Of a DNA stretch of 64,000 nt, positions 1 through 11,110 are shown piece after piece. Source of the stretch: Gnetum montanum. Lineage: Eukaryota > Streptophyta > Gnetopsida > Gnetales > Gnetaceae. Location of the stretch: assembly GCA_015680685.1 (NCBI GenBank), contig MNCI01034296.1, positions 107,887-171,886 of the forward strand, given 5' to 3'. The translations under genes were made by a program, and so were the position numbers. Each line of letters begins with the position of its first letter. The stretch's first letter is position 1. The notes beneath the pieces were generated by a model that worked only from the letters and a program-made list of their open reading frames with translations, had not been told where the DNA came from and did no database searches.

Positions 1-268
1 CTTCTTTTCTTTGATTCTTTTCTTACAGTGATGATCATTCTCTATGGTTGTTGTAGACTCATGATGGTAGGAGAGGAGGAATACATTAATGTGAGATCAT
101 TGAAAATGATATGGACTTATTCTATACTTAGAACAGAATTGTATTAGATCATTCTAATCTTATGTTTCACTAAGGATCTCTTGCATCTATGGTACAGATT
201 TTCCTCTTTCGATCTCTCTCTCCACCATTCTAGCACTCCATTTTCTCACCTCATTGATCCATGCCATG
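1..268 (+). mobile_element. E1, left part: 3' non-coding region of an old gypsy element, split by E2
   Basis: This stretch matches, with many differences, the post-integrase region of E2 at about 4940-5210: the same order of ttctcttttct, tcatgatggt, aatgatatggactt and cacctcat words appears in both. It ends at the CCATG duplicated on both sides of E2. The same type of sequence resumes at 7367, so 1-268 and 7367 onward were contiguous before E2 inserted. The gag-pol part of E1 would lie to the left of the window. Confidence 0.75.
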
Positions 269-1253
269 TGATGAAGCATCACTTGGTTGAGATATTGTAG
301 ATGCAATGTTGTTGATGCTACATCATGCCTACGTTGTAGCATCCATTGGGATGCATCTCTATTGGCTGCTACATCACAAATGCTATGTTGCATCTACGAT
401 GTCATAGTTGCATCAATGTGTACCCATCGTAGTTGTGTCGATGCATACCCATCAATGCATGGGATGATGCATTGATTCATAAGTGTTTACCTCTATATAT
501 AAATATGTGTGCTCTCATTGCATATTTCACATCTTTTGTTAATAGAGTAGCCAAACCCTTGCAATTTTATTTTTTAGTCTTAAAGAGTAGCTAGTGACTA
601 TCTACAAAGTGGATCTAAGTCAATTGTATGACATCTTATTTGAGTGGCAATGTACCTGGACACATTCCATGTATGACAATAAGATTGAGATTGATTCTTA
701 TTCATTGCAATACTTTTACTTAGATTAAATTTACTTTTAATGCAATGTATATTTCATGTACTTAGTTAATATTTATGTTTCCATGCATATTAATGAATTG
801 GTGGAATAACTGTGACTAGTTTTGAGCATAAACATGTATTCACTTAGTAACCCCAGCAGTGTCATTGCTTGGTTCGCCTAGTAGCATAATGTTTGGTAAT
901 CCCAGTAGTGGATACATGAGTTTAGGACATGTACAACAAGTTGGGAATAGACATTCATTGTTGTAGGTTAGTTTAGCATTAATTTTTATATTGTTAATTA
1001 TATTAAATAATTAATTTCTTTATTATTATTAAGAGTAGCATAAAGCCACAATAACATCAACAATCATATGTCTCACTTTGGACTAAATTATACATGAAAA
1101 AGTTACCACTAGTCCAAGTGGGAAGATAGTGAACTACGATCAATACTTAATAATCTAGATTCCAAACTAGTCCCATCCATAAAATTTGATTAGGTTGCAT
1201 GTGAACACTTGTAATCTATATGGTTGGGCATAGGGGGTACCTGCTACTCATAG
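269..1253 (+). repeat. E2 5' LTR
   Basis: This LTR is about 985 bp and is paired with 6345-7361. A TATA box (tatataaata) lies at 496-505. Downstream are the R/U5 words shared with the other LTRs (tggatctaagtcaattg, aataagattgag, tggtaatcccagtag). U3 differs from E3-E7: it holds a cluster of GATGC/GCATC words at 300-475 instead of GATATC words. The 3' end is decayed to CTCATAG. Confidence 0.9.
300..475 (+). promoter_or_regulatory. GATGC/GCATC word cluster in E2 U3
   Basis: Upstream of the LTR TATA box the words gatgc, gcatc and the palindrome gatgcatc occur about ten times in 175 bp. The cluster recurs in the 3' LTR (6376-6545). It occupies the same place as the GATATC clusters of the other LTRs. 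A regulatory role is inferred from position only. Confidence 0.45.
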
Positions 1254-1254
1254 T

Positions 1255-1272
1255 TAGTATCGTTGTTGGGGA
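1255..1272 (+). other. E2 primer-binding site (tRNA-Asp type), decayed
   Basis: Eighteen bases just inside the 5' LTR align with TGGCGCCGTTGCCGGGGA, the complement of the 3' end of plant tRNA-Asp, with most differences being transitions. The spacing from the LTR end equals that in E3-E5 and E7. Confidence 0.7.
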
Positions 1273-1355
1273 TGGTGCTAGTTATCTAGATTAGATATAT
1301 TATACACAATTTTTGTAAAGGTATTAAGGATTTATCTTTTAGAAAATTTTAAAAT

Positions 1356-3300
1356 TTGAAGTCACACATGATAAAGCCATATCTTCTTCACATAGGACTC
1401 ATAACACATCATATGATGAAAACACTCATAGGAGAAATGATAGGTTCTATACTAAAGAGGATTAGAGTAAGCAACCTCAAGCAAGGGTTTTATATGCTCA
1501 TTTCCATCCTTACTAAATGCAAGGACTATGTTCAACTAGTACAAAAAATCTTAGAGGAGATAAAAAAAGTCCTAGAACAAGGAGGACCTCCTCTAAACCT
1601 TGAAAAGATAGATTAAGGAATCATGGGGGAAGATATAGGAGCCATGGTGATTCTCCTAGTTCCTCATCTTTCTCTTCCTCTTCAACATCTAGTTCTAACA
1701 AATATGAACATAGGTATAGAGATAGAGATTCGTTATGGGGTCAAGATAAAGATAGAAATCAAACCCAAGGGCAAAATCAAAGACATGAAAATAAGCATAG
1801 ATAAGACCATCAAAATCATATGAATACAAATATAGATTATCATCATGATGTGTCTGATGTAGATGAACCCTTGTTGGCTATTCGGGGCCTAACACAGATT
1901 TGGAAGATAGTTCAAATACCCCAAAGGCATCAAAGGGATAATTGCATCAAATGGCTTAATATGAAAAAAATTCCTAAATTTTGGGGAGGCTATAATTCTG
2001 ATCCACAACATCATTTACAAGCCTTCCATGATGTCTGCATCTTGGAAAATAGTGAACACAAGTGGCAAAAGCTAAAGCTCTTTCCTAGGACACTAGTAGA
2101 TGAAGTTGAAAGTTGGTATAGATCATTGGAACTAGATTCAATCCATTGGTGGTCCACAATGCTAGAAATATTCAATGAAAAATACCAAACCTATGTGAGA
2201 GTGTCCAACTTGAGAAAAAAAATCCAATGGTGGAAGCAAGAAAATCATGAACCCTTGGATTTGGCCTTGGATAGATACTATTCGCTACTACATAGATGTC
2301 TCGACCATGATTTCTCTCAAAAAGAACAACTTTTCCACATCATAGATGGACTTCATAATCAAACAAGGGAGACCCTTGGGATTTATATCCAAGGCTGGTT
2401 ATTCAAACTAAAATCCCATGAGATACAAAGGCTAATCAAGAGAGTGGAAAAAGAAGAAGGATAGCTTTGTAAATGAGTGAATGTAGAGGAACATAATTGG
2501 GATCCAACTCTTCAAAAGAAGAGGGCCCATATCTAGGATGAGGAAAAAGAGGCAACTCTTGATGATGTGAGTTCAAAACAAACCTTACCAATCTAAAATT
2601 TTATCGATGAGCTTGAAGAAAGGCTAGATAAAATGTGGGAGTTGATGAATGAAAAGTTACAACTTATGTAAAAGTTTTAGAGGATGGGATAACACAAAAA
2701 GAATCAAGTGATCAAAACAAGAAGAGAAAACATAACCAAGAAACTAGTAGGAACACCTATCAATAAAAAGGAGAAATGGTTGTAAGTGAAAAGGCTATAG
2801 ACTCAACCATAGAAGATGATGATGGATGTGACATCTTCCTATATGAATATCCAAAGGGTTAGTGCCCAGTCATGTTACATATACATGAGTATTGAGCTTT
2901 TTCTTTGAATCCCAAGTTCATACAAAAGCAAACACCTAGGAAATTACCTCTATCACAAGATAATTATAGATAGTCCTACAACCAATCATGCTATCCTAGT
3001 GGGACTTCTTATTAACCTTAAAACTACTATCAACTACAGTGACAAAACCCATAGTCATGAAGGAGGCCATCATCAAACCAGGACTATGTTTAATGCTAGC
3101 CAGACCCATATAGATATTATGTTCAACAACATGTTTCCCTAAATGGTTCTACTTCCTCTACCTCAAATCACTACTACCACTCTCTCAAATATCATCAGCC
3201 TACAACATCTTCTATGAGATCACCACCTCACACCTCTCACCCTCTATCATATCCAAAATATTGTTGTACTTCCCTCTACCATATGTCATTACCAACAACA
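1356..3300 (+). pseudogene. E2 gag, degenerate
   Basis: This is a relic of the structural polyprotein that would form the retrotransposon particle. The best preserved part is an open stretch at 1820-2464 (about 214 codons). It matches the gag core of the other elements: GGYNSDPQHHLQAFHD, an ESWYRSLEL block, and a DRYYSLLH..QL..IIDGL..TRETLG block. A reduced zinc knuckle is visible near 2825 (G-C-D-I-F..Y-P-K-G-stop-C-P), with the second Cys replaced by Phe. A His/Pro/Tyr-rich tail follows to about 3300. Frame changes and stops interrupt the rest, so no full-length protein is possible. The assignment rests on similarity to the E3, E4, E5 and E7 copies in this window. Confidence 0.85.
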
Positions 3301-3329
3301 CAAGAAGGTTTGACACCATAACATCAATG

Positions 3330-4115
3330 AAAGAATGCCACTTGTATTATGAACATATATGAAAATGATAATGCTAGTAGATCTCAAGCACAACCTTGGA
3401 AACATTGTTTTTTTTTTGATAATTCCCATGTGTGACCATAAAACTCGTACACTTATTGACACATCAAAACTAGCACAAGGCCAATCTAGGGCAACACCCT
3501 TCCTCTCCAGAATAATGTCTCCTAATCATATGCAAAAGCCAACAACCCTCACTTCTCCAACGTAAGGCATAAAAGATAAACCTATGATTGTGGAGAGATA
3601 GAAACCTCCATAAATCACTACTAATAAAGGGTGTAGTTGTGGGCTTGAAGTTCAAAATAACAACACAACTATTAGACCAATCCACAACAAAGTTAAGGAA
3701 CAAGTGTGTGAATGAAAACAAGTCTACGCAATAGCCACTAAACTAGAGGACATCCAATGGCTTGAAAATGAAAGTACAAAACTATTTAAAAGATGGATGA
3801 AACCAACCAATCCACTTATTAGTTTTAGAATTAAGGAAATGGACTAAACAAAGAACTTATATGCATACATATTACACTTTAACTATATACCAACAAAAGA
3901 TATTAAACAAGGAGACCTGCGAATTAAGATAGAAAATCAAGAAGAAGAGGGAAACACATCTAGATCCTTTGAAAAGGAAATACCTTCAAGTCTAGTTGAA
4001 GATATGTCTTCCAATCAAAACGAGGCTATCACCAATGTTAGATGTGCTACCACGCGATTAATTAAATTAGTAACAGTGATAGATGAAAAACCAATTGTGT
4101 ATAACTAGGGGATTG
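3330..4115 (+). pseudogene. unidentified coding relic in place of pol in E2
   Basis: From about 3565 to 4110 one frame reads through with only a few stops and looks coding. It contains the words KGCSCGLEVQNNN, DIQWLENESTKLFKRW and RIKIENQEEEGNTS, then ends near TRLIKLVTVIDEKPIVYN. A shorter in-register piece precedes it in another frame at about 3350-3560. No RT, RNase H, integrase or retropepsin motif is present. The piece lies where E4 and E5 carry protease and pol. It could be a badly diverged part of the gag-pol junction, a captured sequence or a separate accessory ORF. I do not recognise it. Confidence 0.45.
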
Positions 4116-4189
4116 TTCAATCCATCTCTCGAATATGTAGCCATAGGATTAGTCATGGGAAAGATACTCTATCCTAGTTTAAGAACTAA

Positions 4190-6344
4190 TAAGTATTTTT
4201 CAGATTTTTGTTTTACAATTTTTTACCTTTTCCCTATTTCTTTCCATATTTTCTAATTCTTAATATGTTTTCCATTTCTTGTTATTTTTCTTTTCTTTAT
4301 AATTTTCTCTTTTTTAAGTCATTTTCTTTATGTTGTATGAATGTCTTTTATGTTTTTGTTAATAATGTTACCAGTCATGATGCAGAAGTCAATGCTATAT
4401 GTTAGGTTTTTGTGCTATGTTATTAAGATGATTGGGTAAGTAATTGTGTAAAGTAGTGAGACCACCTCATTCATCCCTCCAGTTCTCTGAATAAAAGGTC
4501 TTTATCATGGAAATAATTTGGTTCTTCCTTCACAAAACTAAAATCAATTAATGATCATGGTACCTTAAAGAAAGAGGAAAAGACCAAATGGGAATGGTAA
4601 AGGATGTAACCTCAAGGGGACTTGTTGGGTTTCCTTATTAACTTCCTTCATGTGGTTTATGACTCTTCTAGGAATGTATCATCATTCCTCCATCAACCAA
4701 TAAATAGGAACTATGTCTTTGCATTATGTGGATCCCATTTCAAAACACATAAAAATAGAAAATTATAAAATTCAAAAAAAGAGAGAAAAGAAAACAAAAA
4801 AGAAAAGGAAAAAAAAAACAATAATGGGAATTCAAAGCACACCCCTTAGACATAATAATGGGTTGCAAGAACTGGTTATGGGGCTAAAAAGACATGTTAC
4901 CAAAGCCTGAAGGCTCCCCTCTAACTAAGGCCCTTCCTTCATTCTTCTCTTTTCTCCTCTTTTTGGAGTGAGGATTGTTCTTTATGGTGGTTATGAACTC
5001 ATGATGGTTGGCAGGAAGGAACAGATTAATGGGAGGTCACTGTTAATGATATGGACTTGGTCTAAAACTTAAATAGATAGGTATGCTAGTCATTTTAATC
5101 ACACTTAACACAAGAACCTATTGTGGACATAGTAAAGCACCTTACATCCCCATCTCTACAACCCCTTCTTATCCCATTATTCACCTCACTATTGCATGTG
5201 ATTATGAGCCCAATTTTTTTGTGTAGTATGATACAACATCCCAACTAAGGTAGTTGTGTGTTGTTTGGAACAAAGGCATGGTTTACATTTAACTTCTCAA
5301 GGGCTCATGGACATCTATAGAAGTGTTTATGTAAGGGCATTATGGTAGGAGTCTTCTTTGGGGAGGACCCACTTGCATAACTTTTGTTTGTCATGGCTTT
5401 GAACTAACCTTCATACATTCTAGAATATCATTAATAGTTTCTTTGAATTTATGTATGCTTTAGGGACTACTTCTCATCCATTTCAATTAATTTTTTAAAC
5501 TTTTCTATCTCAGTATGCTTCAAATTCAAAAATTTCTTGGCCATCTTCTACATTAGACCTTTGATTTTTATTATTCGAAAACTTGTGTGCTTCTGGAGTT
5601 ACACTTATTAGTCATGGGGGTTAGGGATTTCTGCTTTGAAATTTTTCTAACATCCTATTTTAAAACATTGTGGTAGCTAATAGTAATTGACCAAAATAAG
5701 GTAAACAACTTGATGATTTTAGTTACCTCAGAGCCCTGGGCATAGTACGCTATCATCACCTTGTGCTTAAATGCAAACTAAGGGATCTAAAAAGGGTTAA
5801 TTATTAAGGAAAATTTACCAAAACTAATGTTGATCCTTTAGTGACTTCAAGTAATGCTAAAAGGGATGCCTAAGGAAAAAGGTCTTTTGCCAAGCATGGA
5901 AACAAAGGCAAGATAGCAATAGCGGAGGATATGCCCATGGACAAATAGTAGCATATATAGGATCATGGCTCAAGCATCACATGATTGCTTGATCCATGGG
6001 ATGATGAGAAGAAATTTCATTCCATTCTTCAAAAATTCTCTACATAAAAAGAAGAAGCTCAACATAACATTCAAGGATGGAAGTCTGCCACTACTAGTGA
6101 CAACAAGAAGAATCATCTTCAACAGATTTTTGAAGACCTCTGCAAATTTTGTAATGTTCAATGGTTGTCCAATATTTTTGTCATTTTGTATGCATCCAGA
6201 TGAATACAATTTTGGAATGTTCCACTTAGAGTTAGTCAGTAGTTAGCATCAGTCAATAATTTCAAACTTTCCTAATTTTTTATAAAGAAAGATTAGTCCT
6301 ATCCTGTTAACTCAAGCATGAGTTTTTACTCAATCCTGGGGGTA
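4190..6344 (+). other. E2 3' non-coding region with polypurine tract
   Basis: The region begins with a T-rich stretch like those after integrase in E4 (27840) and E5 (42245). It then carries the shared blocks gggaattcaaagca (4827), gaggacccacttgcataac (5363) and agtcatgggggttaggg (5613). An open stretch at 5965-6246 aligns loosely at its end with the last 3' ORF trace of E4 and E5 and is probably a relic. The tract CCTGGGGGTA at 6335-6344 abuts the 3' LTR and would prime plus-strand synthesis. Confidence 0.7.
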
Positions 6345-7361
6345 TGATGAAGCATTAATTGACTAAGATATCATAGATGTGATGTCATTGATGTTGCATC
6401 ACACCTACATTGTAGCATCCTTGCTGATGCATCTCTGTTGGCTACTACATCATAGATGTTATGTCACATCTATGATGTCATAGTTGCATTAACATGATCC
6501 CCTCGACACATGGAATGATGCATCGAAGCATATGCATCAATGTAATGGCCACCTCTAGCTATAAATATGTGTGCTTTTGCTATGTACTTGGAATATTTTA
6601 TCAATAAGTAATCAAACTCTTGCAATTTTATTCTATAATCTTTGAGAATAGTTAATGAGTGCTCATAGTGTGAATCTAAGTCAATTGTATGACATCTTAT
6701 TTGAATGGCAATGTAGCTAGACACATTCTATGAATGGAAATAAGATGGAGATTGATTCTTATTCATTACAACACTTTGACTTAGNCAATAAGATGGAGAT
6801 TGATTCTTATTCATTACAACACTTTGACTTAGATTAAATTTACTTTAATGCAATTTATATTTCATGTACTTAGTTAATATTTATGTTTTCATGCATATTA
6901 AGAAATTTGCAGAATGAGCGTGACCAATTTCAAGCATAAATACATATTTGCTTGGTAACGCAAACAACATCATTGCTTGGTTTTCTAGTAGCATAACATT
7001 TGGTAATCCCAGTACTAGGTAAGTGAGTTTAGGACATGTACGACAAGCTAGGAACAGACATTCATCTCTGGCAGGCTAGTTTAGCATTTATCTTCTTATT
7101 GTTAATTAGATTAAATAATTAATTCCTTTATTATCGTTAGGAGTAGCATAATTCTGCAGCAACATCAACCATCATATGCCTCACTTTGGACTAAATCATA
7201 CATGACAAAGCTACTACTAGTCTAAGTGGAAAGACAATGGACTACAATCAATACTTGATGATCTAGATGCCAAACTAGTTCCATTCACGAAATTTGATCA
7301 AGTTGCACATGAAAGCTTGTAATTCATATGGTTGGACATCGGAGGTACCTACTGCTCATCA
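6345..7361 (+). repeat. E2 3' LTR, containing an assembly-made duplication
   Basis: It starts TGATGAAGCAT, ends CTCATCA and pairs with 269-1253. It is longer than its partner mainly because 6787-6832 repeats 6739-6784 exactly, with a single N (6785) between. Without that artefact the length is close to 970 bp. A TATA-like ctataaatat lies near 6560. Confidence 0.9.
6739..6832. other. single-N scaffold join with duplicated 46-nt contig end
   Basis: The 46 bases at 6739-6784 are identical to those at 6787-6832, with N at 6785 and one extra base between. The 5' LTR of the same element has this sequence once. Two overlapping contig ends placed side by side is the simplest explanation. Confidence 0.8.
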
Positions 7362-7849
7362 CCATGGTTAGTTATTAGTCTTGTTTTGTAAATTACATAA
7401 TCCTAAGACAATACCTTATGTGAGTCTGGTGTTTAACCTAAACCAACAATTCATCATCTAAGGTACCTATGAACTTCTTGCAATGAGGTTATGCAAGGAT
7501 ATTGTTAAGCATAAGATTACTTTAGGGAGGACCTACTTGCATAACGTTTGATTCCCTTTAGTGTAAACTCCATACCCATGTGCCTCTATTTGGTTCAAAT
7601 TATCTTGGTAGTCTACATCTTCTAGTTTTCTGATGACTTTTCTTAAGAAACATCTTAAATTTTCTCATTCCATGTGCTTGATTTACTCAAATTCCTCAAC
7701 TACAACCTCATAAGAGGTTGTTGTCTTGGTTTTATAACTTTCTAACCTCCATTTGGCTCTTATTTCAATTCCAAACTTGTTAAAAATTCCTCAATATTTT
7801 AAATTGAAAAATGACTACAAACAACTAAATTAATGAATTGTAGTCGATG

Positions 7850-8230
7850 TAGTTAGATATGTTGACGTAGCCTCGTCAACGCATCCCTATTGACACAACA
7901 TAAAAATCCTATAAATACATGTGACATTTAGTTTATTTTTCATCATTTTTATTTAAATGCAAGGGGGGTTTTTGTAATTTTTTAGAATCCAAAATCTTTT
8001 AAGAGCCATAACTTCTTCAATACTTATTGATTTTCACCCATTCTTTAATCCTCAAGCTTTGGGAGTTACAATTTATATCTTGGGAGCATCAAACACTAGG
8101 GTTTAATAGGAAATTTTCTTGAAAATTTTACTACATCCCATAAATAAGGTATTAAAATAACTTTCCCAAGAGTTAGAATCAAAAGCCAACCTTCATTAAA
8201 GTAAAATTAAAAGAATAATAAAATATTCTT
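7850..8230 (+). promoter_or_regulatory. TATA-like region with inverted repeat upstream of the extra ORF (E1)
   Basis: A perfect 7-bp inverted repeat, GTTGACG (7861-7867) and CGTCAAC (7874-7880), lies 30 bp before TATAAATA (7910-7917). The sequence that follows (ggggtttttgtaatttttta, then ccaaaatctttt and gccataa) matches E6 near 54170-54060 on the minus strand. It could be an internal promoter for the ORF or the remains of an unrelated LTR. Function is inferred only. Confidence 0.4.
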
Positions 8231-8640
8231 ATATGCTTGCGATCACTCAAATAAGAACTTAGCATCAAACTTAGCCCAATCAAACAGTGAAAGGGTATTC
8301 AAACTAAAGAACATTATAATCTAAATAATTGATATGGGGTCACATTTGTAATCATAGATGGAACCCAAGCGAGTACCACAAGTAAGAGGACCATCATAGC
8401 CCTAGTAGAAATGACCTCATGAAGAAAGAAGATAATAATAAAAACCACAATAATAACAACAGGCTTAAGAAGAAGCTGCCAAGGTAATCCATGATACAAG
8501 GCCCTTGTATGAGGAGTCTAAGATGGAGTCTACTTGTGAGATTCCCATAGTGGAAATAAGATAGTCTAGGCAAGATAAGTTTCCAAACCTACGATCAAAT
8601 CTAGAGGTCATGCTCATGAAGGCCTAGCTAAAAAAGGCGT
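8231..8640. other. spacer, no feature recognised
   Basis: This is AT-rich DNA between the TATA-like region and the extra ORF. The only open stretch is about 60 codons on the minus strand, hydrophobic but without a counterpart at the equivalent place in E6, so I do not call it a gene. Confidence 0.5.
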
Positions 8641-8649
8641 AAAGAAAAG

Positions 8650-9778
8650 AATTTCATGGCTCCATCCTATGGAAGCAGAACTTTAGATCTTTCTTGGAGC
8701 TAGCATAGAAGAGGTTAGGATACAACTACAAGGATCTCCTCTATGGCTCATTCTCTCCACTATTGGAGAATGATACATGGGTAAGACTTATCTCTTTTGG
8801 AATAACCAACAAGGAGATGCACTTGTGAAAATAAAAGATATTACCATCTCCTACTTAATTGAAATGATTAAAATGACCCTTGAACCACTAAACACCAGGG
8901 TGACACTCATGAAAATCTCAACACAAGCAAACCCTAAGATAAAGAAAGAATGAGTTCAATGATGCTATAGATTTTACCATAAGTAGTGTGGTGCCCTAAC
9001 TAAGTTAGAGTGTGCCTATTTCAAGATTATGGTCTATCACCTCAATTCCATAGTGAGCCCAAGTAAGGTGATTTCCTTCTCTACTAGGGCATACATGACT
9101 TTAAGTAGAAAATTCAAAAGGAAACATTTCTTAGCTCATCTTTTTATAAATGAAGAAAATTTTCAAGGAAATTGAGAATGATAGGAAGACACTTCCATTT
9201 CTTGGCCTCATCAAAAAACTTTGTAAGAGGGGAGGCATAGCCTACTGTGGTATTGATGTGGTTTGTAAGGCTTTTGTTGAATCAAAGTAGATGTTGATGA
9301 AGGATAAAACACCTTCCAAGCTCTAGGAAGAGGAATAGCCACCTCCACCACTACCTGTAATACTACAGAAAACTCCTAAAATGATGGTAATTGCTAAATA
9401 CTTAAGGTAACTTAGAGAACAATAGTTGCAACAACAAGCCTCTAGAAATGGTGGTGAGTCTTTTGTGCATTGACCAACTATGAGCTAACTTAATGAGATT
9501 AGTAAGAACATTAGCTAGCCAATAAACACAATGATACTAGTGGTCTTCCCACTTTGAAACCAAGCTTTTGTTTATTCCAATCCTAATGTTAGAGAAGTCA
9601 CTGCGTCCATTCTAGGATAGGTTTTTCCTAAAATTTCTAGAAACACAATAGACTTCTATGTTATGTTAGAAGAAGGGGAAAGAGCAACGGTCTTCATCAA
9701 GCCATATAAGAACCAGAAGAATGTAGCTTAAATGGTAATTGACAAAGGTTAAGAGGTTCTAAGTGTTCTTGTGGAATT
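8650..9778 (+). pseudogene. extra (envelope-position) ORF of E1, degenerate
   Basis: Translated with a few stops and shifts, this stretch is colinear with the E6 relic. The shared blocks are YMGKTYLFWN near 8775, IKDITISYLIEM near 8845, YFKIMVYHLNSIV near 9020, PSKVISFSTRAYMTLS near 9062 and LPFLGLIKKLCKRGG near 9200, then a charged tail running to the LTR. The LPF.xLI.KLC block recalls the family of plant transposon and Athila-type ORFs with an L-P-F/W-P-x-L-I-T-x-L-C motif, but that assignment is from memory of the family. The part after the LCK block is about 1 kb shorter than in E6, probably through deletion. Function is unknown and no intact reading frame remains. Confidence 0.6.
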
Positions 9779-10565
9779 TGATGAATCTTGTTTTGCCAGG
9801 CCCTAATATTGAATCCTTGATATCAGGTACGTGATATTGTAGCCTAGATAACAATATCAAATACATGATATTGTGATTCTTGTGTAGGCCTATAAATACC
9901 ACATTCAGGCACACAGGAAAGGGGGGAGTTGGTAAGTCTTAGGGTAGAGTCTTTTTGTCAGTTTTCAGTTAGTTTTCAATTCTTTCCCTAGTGCATGCCT
10001 GCAGTGTGATGATTATAGTTGTACAGAACCTTTATTTGAGTGTTATGTACTTGGACATGCACATGATCGACAATAAAGATTGAGATTACTCCATCATTGT
10101 AGCATTCATTTAGCTTTTAATTACATTAATTGTTAATTGTTCTTTATTGTTTTCTTCGTTACTATTTCTTTATCATCATTTACTATTCCTATTATTAAAT
10201 GCGGAATGAGTACAACTTAATCATGAACATTTAAGTGTGACTACTTGTTAACCCAATAGCATATCTAGGAGTGCTCAAGTCATATATTCTTGGTAATCCT
10301 AGAAGTAGTACACGAGGTCCAAGATGTGCACGGATGATTAAGAACAGATGCTCATCACACTTAGGCTAGTTTAGATTCTGCTTCTCATTGCCTATTAGCT
10401 TAAAACAAGATTATCTTCCATCATCTCTAGGAGTAGCAGTAGTTTAGGATCACATCACTTGCCTCATTCTAGTACTCAAATAAGGCATGATTAGTTATCC
10501 TTATGTTGTCAACTTTTAAGGCACAATTCTATAATATCATCAAATTATTGGGTACTCAAATGATA
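9779..10565 (+). repeat. E1 3' LTR, strongly diverged
   Basis: It starts TGATGAATC. U3 has four or five GATATC-like words (9808-9872), then the TATA box cctataaatacc (about 9890). R/U5 landmarks in order are tttatttgagtgttatgtac, caataaagattgag, cttgttaacccaatag, ttggtaatcctag and aagatgtgcacgg. The end is worn (gggtactcaaatgata), so the right border is approximate. No polypurine tract is clear before it. Confidence 0.75.
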
Positions 10566-10860
10566 AAAATGACCCCAACATTTAGTTCAGAAGGATGAAA
10601 AATGATGAAAATGACTATTCATATGTTGAAAAAGGACATCGCATTCTTAAGTTATGCTAAAATTAAGCTTTTGAGGATCTTGAGGCACTATATTAAGGGG
10701 TAAAAAAAAACTAATTTTTGGGATTCTTTGGGATAGATTTGAATTTACCATTGTGTTTGAAAAATTGAAATGTGTAGGAAATGACTTTTTGTTCATTGAA
10801 AAAGACTTTCAAAATCAAAGTTATAGCTTTTGAAGTCCAAGACCTTTGGCAAAAAAAAAC
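10566..10860. other. spacer, no feature recognised
   Basis: AT-rich DNA with homopolymer A runs between the E1 LTR and the 5S-like fragment. No ORF or repeat structure is supported. Confidence 0.5.
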
Positions 10861-10955
10861 AAGACTTCCTAAGAGGTCATCCATCCTAGTACTACCTTAG
10901 AATAAGCATGCTTAATTATGAAATTATTATCTCACATGCTACCAATGCATCAAAT
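10861..10955 (-). repeat. 5S rRNA-derived fragment
   Basis: On the minus strand the sequence reads aattaagcatgctt, then ggtagtactaggatgg, then atgacctcttaggaagtc. These align in order with the second half of plant 5S rRNA (gttaagcgtgctt, gagtagtactaggatggg, tgacctcctgggaagtc). The first half (10925-10955) aligns only weakly. It is too diverged to be a working 5S gene. The likely sources are a 5S-derived SINE or the 5S domain of a Cassandra-type miniature LTR element, or a stray pseudogene. A run of T follows its 3' end. Confidence 0.7.
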
Positions 10956-11110
10956 TATTTTTTTGAGAATTTTTCTTGCATTACTAATTTTAAACTAACA
11001 TTCTAACAAATAAATTTTTTAAATTCTCTATCAATTGATGGAAAAATTTGAATTTCCCATCAACTGTTAAAAAGTTTTAATTCGTTGGAGAAGCTTATTA
11101 TGGATGGCGA

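Larger units (their letters stand above)
269..7361 (+). mobile_element. E2: complete-ended Ty3/gypsy LTR retrotransposon lacking RT and integrase
   Basis: Both LTRs start TGATGAAGCAT and the 3' one ends in CTCATCA. The element is flanked by a perfect 5-bp duplication, CCATG (264-268 and 7362-7366). A decayed tRNA-Asp primer site follows the 5' LTR, and a Gly-rich tract (CCTGGGGGTA) precedes the 3' LTR. Inside are a recognisable gag, an unidentified coding relic where pol should be, and a 3' non-coding region shared with the other elements. At 7.1 kb it is about 2.8 kb shorter than E4 and E5, chiefly because no RT, RNase H or integrase can be found. It is inserted in E1. Confidence 0.93.
7367..10565 (+). 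mobile_element. E1, right part: 3' region, extra ORF and 3' LTR of an old gypsy element
   Basis: After the CCATG duplication, E1 resumes with the shared block gaggacctacttgcataac (7538). Next come a TATA-like region (7850-8230), a degenerate extra ORF (about 8650-9778) and a diverged LTR (9779 to about 10565). The same order, on the opposite strand, is seen in E6 between 55790 and 50530. Two independent copies with one order argue that these parts belong to a single long element type. Confidence 0.7.

Noticed and set aside
7850-8230. Second LTR of E1 or E6
   Set aside because: It shares TATA and U3-like layout but no similarity to the TGATGA..TCATCA LTRs, and no primer site follows it. It is described instead as a TATA-like region of unknown nature.
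9779-10565. Solo LTR
   Set aside because: It lies directly after the extra ORF, in the same orientation and order as in E6, so it is better read as the 3' LTR of E1.
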